NCBI RefSeq assembly: GCF_033100795.1
Contig: NZ_JAWLVI010000012.1
Coordinates: forward strand, 1 to 28,802
Length of the DNA: 28,802 bases
Reading direction: 5' to 3'
Source: Pseudothioclava sp033100795
Lineage (GTDB): Bacteria; Pseudomonadota; Alphaproteobacteria; Rhodobacterales; Rhodobacteraceae
The notes below the pieces were generated by a model. It ran no database searches. It saw nothing but the letters and a program-made list of their open reading frames with translations, and was not told the origin of the DNA. Shown here one piece after another: positions 23,601 to 28,802 of the stretch. Both the position numbers and the translations under genes were made by a program. Within the stretch, counting starts at the first letter, position 1. Every line of letters starts with the position of its first letter.

Positions 23601-23691
23601 TGGCAAGCCCCCAGAGACCGCCGATCAGACAGCCAATGATGAGCAGGGAAATCGCAACAGGGCGGCGAATGGACCAGACGGCAAGGTTCAT
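20614..23691 (-). CDS. RND efflux pump permease
   Basis: A 1025-residue inner-membrane proton antiporter of the RND (HAE/AcrB-like) superfamily, which pumps hydrophobic compounds through a tripartite complex. The N-terminus MNLAVWSIRRPVAISLLIIG leads into the first span. Two large periplasmic loops (about residues 35-330 and 555-860) each precede five or six further spans. The proton-relay region reads GMLVDNAIVIAEGM, with Asp-Asn in place of the Asp-Asp of AcrB, as in a common proteobacterial subgroup. The C-terminal conserved block GMLIKNAIILVEEMD and GGLAFASVLTL is present. ATG 23691 fits the family start; an in-frame ATG at 23775 lies inside the upstream gene. It follows the fusion-protein gene by 13 nt. 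Confidence 0.92.
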   Translation of the reverse strand: MNLAVWSIRRPVAISLLIIGCLIGGLWGLANVGRLEDPGFTLKTALVFTPYPGASAEDVEREVTEVLESAIQQMPQLRRVESKSMPGLSQITVEIKDTYGPDEMPQVWDELRRRLGDAGGDLPDGARAPQVNDDFGDVFGLYYAVTASGYSPSDQREIARRLRRELLTVPGVAKVETLGLPEEVVMVEVPSARLSRLGLPPDQVLGLLSGENTVLQGGEIRADDARLRTLLLPGFDSVAGIEALRVGRVGGVEQISVLDVAHVDRREAEAPQQIIRHDGVRAFTLGVSAIQTENVVAVGERVEARLRDVAEALPAGIEILPIYEQHRVVDEAVSSFITGLALSVAIVIGALMLTMGWRAGLTVGATLGLTVLGTVFFMATFGIEMERISLGALIIAMGMLVDNAIVIAEGMVIGMQRGKSAEEAAGEASDATSVPLLGATVIGIMAFSGIGLSPDATGEFLFSLFAVIAISLLLSWVLALTVTPLMGAWLLRGSDGDAAGKDPYRGVVYRAYGWLLRGSLRARWLVVLMMVGITAGSLVAFGNVKQAFFPASTTPLFYVHYNLPRGADIRATERDMIALEEAVLADPDVVGVTTLVGRGALRFMLTYGPEQADSSYGQLIVRAADAAMIPQIIERLSDLPGRVPQGQVRFEQLAFGPPSGADVAVRFSGPDTQVLRDLAAEAQERFRRSGALMDLRTDWRERELVIEPVVDETRARVAGVTRSAIADTILYATSGVRAGTFREGDTQLPIILRVPEHERRSSEQLHDQLVWSAAGNQYVPLTQVVERIDVVAQEAAIHRRNRERTITVLGGSVPDLNADQAFRAVRADIEAMELPSGYRMEWGGEYEASSDAQASLGTQLPLGFLVMVVISVLLFNKVRQPLILWLVVPMSITGMALGLLVSGLPFTFTALLGLLSLSGMLIKNAIILVEEMDARIAEGGDRAEAIIAGSVSRFRPVVLAAGTTIIGMIPLLPDAFFASMAVTIMGGLAFASVLTLVAVPVIYALMFGIRPGSGETAPQQTASAT

Positions 23692-23704
23692 GGCGCGACC
23701 CCGA

Positions 23705-24784
23705 TCAGAACATGGCCGGGCGCACCAGCACCCCGTCGCGCATCTGCCACCAGCCTGCAGCCACGATCCGCGCACCAGGCGTCACGCCGGACAGGACCGG
23801 GATGCGGTCGCCCTGCGGCAGGCCCAGGCTCACCTCGCGGGGATGGGCGCGGCTTTCCTCGTCGACGACCCAGACGCGCGGCGCCGCACCGCTGAAGGTG
23901 TCGACGGCCGACACCGGCACCATGACCGCATCGACCCTCTGACGCGGGCGAAGCTCGACGGTCGCGGTCATGCCCGGCAGGATGCGCGGGTCGGGCTCGC
24001 GCAGGGCGAATTTTACGGCATAGGTCTGCGCCACCGGGTCGGCCTCGGTCACGAAGCGCGCCAGATCCAGCGGCATCGCCGCGTCGGGAAGGGCGGGGAA
24101 CCGCGCCACCGCCTCGTAGTCTTCCGGTGCAGTGCGGGCTAACACCGCCAGATCCTCGGGCAGCGAAATCGCGACCATCAGCGTGCTGACGTCCTGCAGG
24201 CGCAACACCGGCACTGCCGGGGTCACGTTGGAATAAGTCTCGATCAGGCGCCGGGCGACGATGGCCTCGAAGGGGGCAGAGATGCGGGTTTGTTCGAGTG
24301 CGCGCTGCGCCTCGGCGACGGCGACCTCGGCCTGCCGCAACTCGGCGCGCGCCCGGTCGAGCTGCGCGCGCGGCGCCGCCGCTCGTTCGACCAGCTCGGA
24401 CACCCGGGCCTCCTCGCTGCGGGCCAGATCGACCACCGCTTCGGCCCTCTCCAGGGCGAGGCGGAAATTCACGTCGTCCAGCGTGGCGATAAGTGTGCCT
24501 GCTGCGACGCGCTCCCCCTCGGTGGGGCCGATCTCGACGATCTGTCCGCCGATCTGGAAGGCGATGTCCACGGTCCGCTGCGCCTCGACCCGGCCGATGA
24601 AGCTGCGCGCGGCAAGCCCATCGCCGGCCTGCACCACCTGCATGGGCACCGCGACGGCGGCCTCGGTCGGGGGCGCACCTGCGTCTTCCTGCTGGGCCAG
24701 GGCGTTCATGTTGGTGAACCACGCGGTGCCGCCCAGCCCGATGAGTGCGATGATGACTGCGAGAGCGATAGAGAGGCGTTTCAT
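23705..24784 (-). CDS. RND efflux membrane fusion protein (HlyD/AcrA-like)
   Basis: A 359-residue periplasmic adaptor linking the pump to an outer-membrane channel. An N-terminal signal/anchor (about residues 5-24, IALAVIIALIGLGGTAWF) is followed by the biotinyl-lipoyl-like half motif (ARSFIGRVEAQRTVDIAFQI, GGQIVEIGPTEGERV), an alpha-helical hairpin rich in Ala/Arg/Glu (about 105-170), the second lipoyl half (RISAPFEAIVARRLIETYSN), and a beta-barrel domain. The ATG overlaps the tetR stop by 4 nt. No outer-membrane TolC-like gene is in the window. Confidence 0.9.
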   Translation of the reverse strand: MKRLSIALAVIIALIGLGGTAWFTNMNALAQQEDAGAPPTEAAVAVPMQVVQAGDGLAARSFIGRVEAQRTVDIAFQIGGQIVEIGPTEGERVAAGTLIATLDDVNFRLALERAEAVVDLARSEEARVSELVERAAAPRAQLDRARAELRQAEVAVAEAQRALEQTRISAPFEAIVARRLIETYSNVTPAVPVLRLQDVSTLMVAISLPEDLAVLARTAPEDYEAVARFPALPDAAMPLDLARFVTEADPVAQTYAVKFALREPDPRILPGMTATVELRPRQRVDAVMVPVSAVDTFSGAAPRVWVVDEESRAHPREVSLGLPQGDRIPVLSGVTPGARIVAAGWWQMRDGVLVRPAMF

Positions 24785-25332
24785 GTGGCAGGCTCCAGAT
24801 CTTCGATCATGGTTTGAATACGGGTGAGGGTCGCCTTGCGCAGGGCCGGATCGGCGGGTGGCAGGCGCATCAGATGCTGGAACCGCAGCCCGTCCAGCGC
24901 CGCCAGAATGACCAACGCGCTTGCCGGGTCGGCAGTCTCTTCCAGAACACGCCCGGTATAACCCTCGATCAGGCGGTTCACCGGCGTCATCAGCGCGGGG
25001 GCTTCCGCCGCGGCAATCATGATCGCCATGGAGATGTCGGGATCAAAACGCTCGAAATGGCCGAAGGCGCCGACGAGGGCGCGCAGCGTCGGGTTTGGCT
25101 GCCCGGACGCGGCATCGCGGAACTCGAAGAAACTCTGTTCGAAAGCAGCAATCATCTGGTGCATGAGACCTTCAAGCAGCGCCAGCTTGGAGGGAAAGTT
25201 GTAGAGAACGCCGCCTTTCGACATGCCAACCTCGCGCGCGACGGCCTCGATCGTCAGACAGCCCGGGCCGTCACGCGCGACCACGGCACGGGCGGCGTCT
25301 AGGATCTCGTCATGGGCATTGCGCGCGCGCAT
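24781..25332 (-). CDS. TetR-family repressor of the RND operon
   Basis: A 183-residue TetR regulator. The DNA-binding helix-turn-helix occupies residues 5-50 (EILDAARAVVARDGPGCLTI, EAVAREVGMSKGGVLYNFPS). The rest is a helical ligand-binding domain resembling the TetR_C_33-type group. I chose ATG 25332 because the helix-turn-helix then begins at the usual distance; the open frame continues upstream through the operator. It heads the tetR-mfp-RND operon and has palindromic sites immediately upstream, so autorepression relieved by a pump substrate is likely. Confidence 0.85.
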   Translation of the reverse strand: MRARNAHDEILDAARAVVARDGPGCLTIEAVAREVGMSKGGVLYNFPSKLALLEGLMHQMIAAFEQSFFEFRDAASGQPNPTLRALVGAFGHFERFDPDISMAIMIAAAEAPALMTPVNRLIEGYTGRVLEETADPASALVILAALDGLRFQHLMRLPPADPALRKATLTRIQTMIEDLEPAT

Positions 25333-25353
25333 TCCATCTCCGGGGCTGGCGTT

Positions 25354-25388
25354 CCGACCATTTGGTCGGAAACCGACCGATTGGTCAT
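25354..25388 (-). promoter_or_regulatory. TetR operator, two adjacent palindromes
   Basis: CCGACCA-TT-TGGTCGG (25354-25369) has perfect 7-bp arms. A second, weaker palindrome GACCGATTGGTC (25375-25386) lies close beside it. Both are 20-60 nt upstream of the tetR start, where a TetR-type autorepressor usually binds. The repeated GACCRATTGGTC-like core suggests two dimers on adjacent faces. Confidence 0.65.
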
Positions 25389-25461
25389 ATAGATGCTGCG
25401 TCGCAGAAGTCAAGCTGATCCCGGTCGACGTCGACGTCGACGGCAAACCAGGTTGGAGAGA

Positions 25462-26290
25462 TCAGACCATGGCGCCGATCGTCCGCCGGAACCGCGCGAG
25501 CGCGATGGCAAAGAGGATCGCGCCGATCGCCGCAAGTGCGAGGAACTGGGGCCAGACGATGCCGATGCCCGCGCCGCGATAGAGGATCGCCTGGGCCAGC
25601 ATCACGAAATGCGTGTCGGGTGCCGCCAGCATGAGGGTCTGCACGGCGAGGGGCATGCTCTCACGCGGGGTCACGCCGCCCGAGAGCATCTGAAGCGGCA
25701 GGAGCACGAGGACGAGCAGCAAGCCGAACTGCGGCATGGACCGGGCGAATGTGGCCAGCATGATGCCGAGCGACGTGGTGGCGAACATGTGCAGCGCCGC
25801 CCCGCTCAGGAACAAAAGGACCGACCCCTCGACCGGAACGCCGAGCAATCCCTGCACCACGACACTCAGCGAGGCGGCCGAGGCGAGGAGGACCACGGTC
25901 CCCATGGACCAGACCTTGACGATCATGATTTCCAGCGGGGTGACGGGCATGCTCAGCAGGTGCTCGATCGTGCCGCGCTCGCGCTCGCGGATGAGCGCGG
26001 CACCCGCCAGGATGATCGACAGCATCGTGACATTGCTGATGATCTCCATCACCGAGCCGAATCTCGCGTTGTCGAGTTCCGGGTTGAAGCGCGCCCGCAG
26101 CACCAGATCGACGGGCAGATTAGCGTCGCCGCGGTGACGGTTGGCGAATTCCTGCACCTCCGCCGTGACAATGGCCTGGACATAACCGCCGCCGCTGAAG
26201 GCCTGGGTGATGCGCGTGGCATCGACATTGAGCTGGACCACCGCCGGCTGAGCGCCTCGTTGTAGGCTGGCCAGTTCCGGGTCTTGTAGG
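25462..26290 (-). pseudogene. ABC-2 transporter permease, 5' end lost
   Basis: The C-terminal roughly 275 residues of a YhhJ/YbhR-like ABC-2 exporter permease. QLNVDATRITQAFSGGGYVQ is the end of the periplasmic domain, then five or six spans with conserved RERERGTIEHLLSMPVTPLE and LLPLQMLSGGVTPRESMPLA. Family members have about 370 residues; the first membrane span and the start of the periplasmic domain are missing. Homology stops near 26290, next to the IS110 element. An in-frame ATG at 26328 exists, but the sequence there does not look native. In related genomes such permeases work with an HlyD-type protein and a double ABC ATPase, which are not present here. Confidence 0.75.
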
Positions 26291-26631
26291 TCGGGGGTAT
26301 CGGTCTGCTCATGCAGCCCAGCTACCACGCTGGATTCACAAGATGAATCCCCTCAGACCATTTGTGCAACATGTGTAACCGCCCCATGCGCAAGAGGGGT
26401 TTTTCGGAGCTGGTTCTGGCGCGTCATTGGGTGCTGACATGTGTCCGGCCTCTGTTGCGGCCATGTATATGCCGCGGGCCCGTATGGTGTTTGCAGGTCG
26501 GGTCCAGATCAAAGCCGCGTGCTCGAAGGCACTCTGTTGCACCCTGGGTTTCCCGATCCCGTCTCACGACCGTTGCGCCAAACTTGTCCTTGCCCTCTTT
26601 CGCTCCGACGTCCTCGCGACCGACGACCGGC
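26291..26631 (-). mobile_element. Probable non-coding end of the IS110-type element
   Basis: About 340 nt between the broken permease and the transposase stop, with no supported gene. IS1111-group members of the IS110 family have a long non-coding end downstream of the transposase. In IS110-family elements this kind of region encodes the bridge RNA that guides target choice. The interval size and position fit. A 7-bp stem hairpin (GGATTCA/TGAATCC, 5-nt loop) lies at 26332-26350 close to the presumed outer edge. An RNA here is an inference; I could not fold it. Confidence 0.4.
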
Positions 26632-27660
26632 TTATGCCGCCGCGGCCGGAGACCGGTAGACGCCGCCCTTGGCCATCAAGGCCCAGACGATCCGCGCCAT
26701 CTTGTTCGCGAGGGCCACTCGAACCAGAATCGGTGGCTTGCGCTTGAGCATCTCTCCCAGCCAAGTGCCGGGCTGGGCCGCGGCATGGACATGCCGTTCG
26801 ATGATGACGCTGTTGGCTCCAATGATCAGCAGCCGTCTGAGGGATCGCTCACCCATCTTCGTCGTAGCCCCGAGCCTCTGCTTGCCGCCGGTGGAATGCT
26901 GTCTCGGCGTCAGGCCGAGCCACGCGGCGAAGTCGCGCGCCTTGCGGAATGTCTCCGGCGGCGGAGCCAAGACGGCGATGGCCGTGGCGATCAAGGGACC
27001 GATGCCGGGCACCGTCATCAACCGGCGCGCAATTTCGTTCTCTTTGGCACGCCGGGCGATCTCGGCATCAAGCTTGCTGATCTCCGTCTCCACATGGGTG
27101 AGGGCACCGACCAGAACCTTCAAGGTCGCGGTGGCATCGGCGGGCAATCCGCTTTCCAGGTCCTCCACGATGGAGATCAGCCGCGCGGTGTTGGCTGCGC
27201 CTTGCGGCACGGTCTGCCCGAACTCGCCCATATGGCTGCGCAGCGCGTTGATCATCTGCGTGCGCTGCCGGATCAGCAGCTCGCGGATCCGGAAGACCAT
27301 CGCAGCCCCCTGTGTCTCTTCACTCTTCACAGGCACGAACCGCATCGTGGGACGCTGGGCAGCCTCGCAGATCGCCTCGGCATCGGCTGCGTCGTTCTTC
27401 TGCCGCTTGACGAACGGCTTGACATAGGCGGGCGGGATCAACCGCACCTCATGCCCGAGCTTCCCGATCTCGCGGCCCCAGAAGTGGGCGCCCCCACATG
27501 CTTCCATGGCAACGACGCAGGGTCGCAGCTGACTGAAGAAGGCCAGAACCTGATCCCGTCTCAGCTTCTTGCGCAGAACTACCCGCCCCGAAACATCAGC
27601 GCCATGCGCCTGAAACACATTCTTCGCAAGGTCGAGCCCGACCGTGGTAATCTCAAACAT
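26632..27660 (-). CDS. IS110-family transposase (IS1111-like)
   Basis: A 342-residue DEDD-type recombinase of the IS110 family. The N-terminal RuvC-like domain shows TTVGLDLAKNVFQAHG (first Asp), VAMEACGGAHFW (Glu) and KRQKNDAADAEAICEAA (Asp pair). The C-terminal Transposase_20 domain has LMTVPGIGPLIATAIAVLA and FAAWLGLTPRQHSTGGKQRL, where the Ser of HSTGG is the expected nucleophile. All key residues and the full length are present, so the element may be active. ATG 27660 with upstream AGGAGG is chosen over 27702. It lies between two genes that have both lost their 5' ends. Confidence 0.9.
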   Translation of the reverse strand: MFEITTVGLDLAKNVFQAHGADVSGRVVLRKKLRRDQVLAFFSQLRPCVVAMEACGGAHFWGREIGKLGHEVRLIPPAYVKPFVKRQKNDAADAEAICEAAQRPTMRFVPVKSEETQGAAMVFRIRELLIRQRTQMINALRSHMGEFGQTVPQGAANTARLISIVEDLESGLPADATATLKVLVGALTHVETEISKLDAEIARRAKENEIARRLMTVPGIGPLIATAIAVLAPPPETFRKARDFAAWLGLTPRQHSTGGKQRLGATTKMGERSLRRLLIIGANSVIIERHVHAAAQPGTWLGEMLKRKPPILVRVALANKMARIVWALMAKGGVYRSPAAAA

Positions 27661-27694
27661 GACCGTCCTCCTATGTGGATCCTCGCAGACCCAC

Positions 27695-27712
27695 CTTGGC
27701 ACATCGATGCCG
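27695..27712 (-). repeat. IS110-type subterminal motif, copy 1
   Basis: Read on the minus strand it is CGGCATCGATGTGCCAAG, ending 34 nt before the transposase ATG. The same motif with CA inserted in the middle occurs at 28711-28730, 39 nt before the start of the second IS110-family transposase. Conservation between two different elements marks it as a functional end sequence. Confidence 0.65.
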
Positions 27713-27737
27713 TCGGGGGGCGGTCACATCATCAGAG

Positions 27738-28598
27738 CCAGCGAACGCCCTTCTGACCGTCGCGCAGATCGCAGGCGGGATCGTTTCGGGCAGTCTCGCG
27801 CTGATCGCGGATGAGCTGCACAACTTCTCGGATATGGCGTCGCTGGTGATCGCTTTCGCAGCGCGCAAGATCGCGCGGAGGCCTGCGGACGAGCGGATGA
27901 CCTTCGGATACGGCCGGATCGAGATTGTCGCGGCACTGATCAACTACACGACACTCATCCTCGTCGGCGTTTATCTGATCTACGAGGGCGGTATGCGCAT
28001 TATCGATCCGCCCGAGATTCAGGGTTGGACCGTCGTGATCCTCGGCGGCGTGGCGCTCGTGGTCGACGCTCTGACTGCGGCGCTCACCTGGTCCATGCAG
28101 AAGGGCAGCGTGAACATCTGCGCGCTCTTCCTGCACAACCTCTCGGATGCGCTAGCCTCGGTCGCCGTGATCGTCGGCGGCACGCTGATCATTCTCTACG
28201 ACCTGCGCTGGGTCGATCCCGCAACCACCATCGGAATCGCGCTGTACATACTGTATCTCGCACTGACCGAGATCGGCGGCCCGATCCGGACACTGATGCT
28301 GGGCAGCCCGCCGGATATCGACAACTCGGCCGTGATCGCCGCGATGCGGGACGTGGACGGCGTTACGGATGTCCACCGCGTGCACCTATGGCAGATGCAG
28401 GAACACGAGGCGGCGCTCGACTGCCACGTGGTCGTCGCCGAAGATGGATGGACGAGAATTGAGGCCATCAAGGGCAAGATCAAAGCACGACTGAGCGAAC
28501 GCTTCGGCATCGCTCATTCCAGCCTCGAATTCGAGAATGAAAGGAACGCCCACACCAACGCCAACCTCTACGGTCACGGTAGTAATGGCCATGAATGA
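27738..28598 (+). pseudogene. Cation diffusion facilitator (CzcD/ZitB-like), 5' end lost
   Basis: CDF-family metal(II)/proton antiporter, exporting Zn, Co or Cd. The recognisable product starts inside the first membrane span (NALLTVAQIAGGIVSGSLAL) and continues through IADELHNFSDM (first metal-site HxxxD), FGYGRIEIVAALIN, the TM5 site FLHNLSDALAS, and the cytoplasmic domain ending LEFENER. The N-terminal His-rich section and start of the first span are replaced by IS110-end sequence. An in-frame ATG at 27675 within that IS sequence could give a 307-residue hybrid with an altered N-terminus. It might therefore still be made, possibly from an IS-borne promoter. I call it truncated. Confidence 0.75.
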
Positions 28599-28769
28599 TC
28601 AGGAGGACGAATTGACGGAAGAACGATATTATCTTGCACCTTCATACACTTAAGCGCAGGGCAGGCAGTGTCAGCTTGGTGGAGATGGGGTGGATGCCGC
28701 TCTCCCCAAACGGCATCGCAATGTGCCAAGCTTGGGATGTTTACGCACAAGCTACAGGAGAGGGCATCC
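28599..28769. mobile_element. Leading end of a second IS110-type element
   Basis: Non-coding DNA before the transposase at the right edge. It has the copy 2 subterminal motif (28711-28730) and an inverted repeat GATGCCG/CGGCATC at 28693-28717 with an 11-nt loop. The outer boundary of the IS is not determinable; it lies somewhere after the CDF stop at 28596-28598. Confidence 0.5.
28711..28730 (+). repeat. IS110-type subterminal motif, copy 2
   Basis: CGGCATCGCAATGTGCCAAG. It matches the motif at 27695-27712 except for two extra bases, in the same orientation relative to its own transposase. Confidence 0.65.
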
Positions 28770-28802
28770 GTGGAACAGGTTACAATCATCGGCGTTGATC
28801 TT
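28770..28802 (+). CDS. IS110-family transposase, 5' end only
   Basis: Eleven codons before the window ends: GTG start, then MEQVTIIGVDL. This is the standard opening of IS110-family transposases, with the first catalytic Asp at residue 10. AGGAGAGGG lies 7-15 nt upstream. It differs from the copy at 26632-27660 (MFEITTVGLDLA), so it is a second, distinct element. The remainder is outside the window. Confidence 0.7.
   Translation, partial: MEQVTIIGVDL

Noticed and set aside
26336..26542. 68-codon minus-strand frame after the IS110 transposase
   Set aside because: Contains a protein-like stretch but no family match; more likely part of the non-coding IS end.
26362..27756. 464-codon plus-strand frame over the IS110 transposase
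   Set aside because: Antisense shadow; the minus strand encodes the clear DEDD transposase.
1..28802. tRNA or rRNA genes as island attachment sites
   Set aside because: No cloverleaf-like or rRNA sequence was recognised by eye on either strand; a covariance search would settle it.

Overview
The window looks like an accessory, rearranged stretch of an alphaproteobacterial genome, most likely a marine Rhodobacteraceae (Roseobacter-type) organism. This rests on the GC-rich coding sequence, the roseobacter-style capsule genes, FeoB/FeoA, creatinase and IS families, and an FNR-type site in front of feoA. No rRNA, tRNA or CRISPR array was seen, so the species cannot be named. The density of broken IS elements and phage pieces suggests a plasmid, chromid or genomic island, which is an inference.

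Layout. 231-959 is a decayed galE-like gene with its catalytic residues gone. 952-5695 is a tightly packed capsule export operon on the + strand (kpsC, kpsE, kpsM, kpsT with overlapping or abutting stops and starts), followed by an intact galE (5791) and galU-type UDP-glucose pyrophosphorylase (6858). 7784-8191 is a junk-yard of two abutting IS remnants. 8270-10908 is a minus-strand feoAB ferrous iron uptake operon with an FNR-like box placed exactly for a class II promoter. 11262-13087 is a mosaic: an IS end, the tail of an autotransporter beta-barrel, scraps of a phage head module, an IS3 fragment and the 3' end of a Tn3-family transposase with its complete 38-bp terminal repeat. 13171-15633 is a creatine-use module: creatinase, a 34-residue membrane peptide and a divergent LysR regulator. 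15660-16587 is IS5 and serine-recombinase debris.

The most interesting part is 16850-19006, a three-gene translationally coupled unit. It has a 92-residue peptide ending in alternating Asn/Cys (FNCNCNCRC), a 2OG-Fe(II) oxygenase-like protein and a radical SAM/SPASM protein with a canonical seven-cysteine SPASM pattern. This looks like an undescribed RiPP-type or protein-tail modification system. The peptide's N-terminus resembles phage tail-fibre starts, and phage lysis genes (an M15 peptidase-holin fusion and a frameshifted membrane gene) follow directly, so the unit may be prophage cargo acting on a virion protein.

19840-20523 encodes a DUF6629-like membrane protein. 20614-25332 is a tetR-mfp-RND efflux operon on the minus strand with a palindromic operator upstream. 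25462-28598 holds an ABC-2 permease and a cation diffusion facilitator, both missing their 5' ends on either side of a complete IS110/IS1111-type transposase gene. A second IS110-family transposase begins at the right edge of the window.
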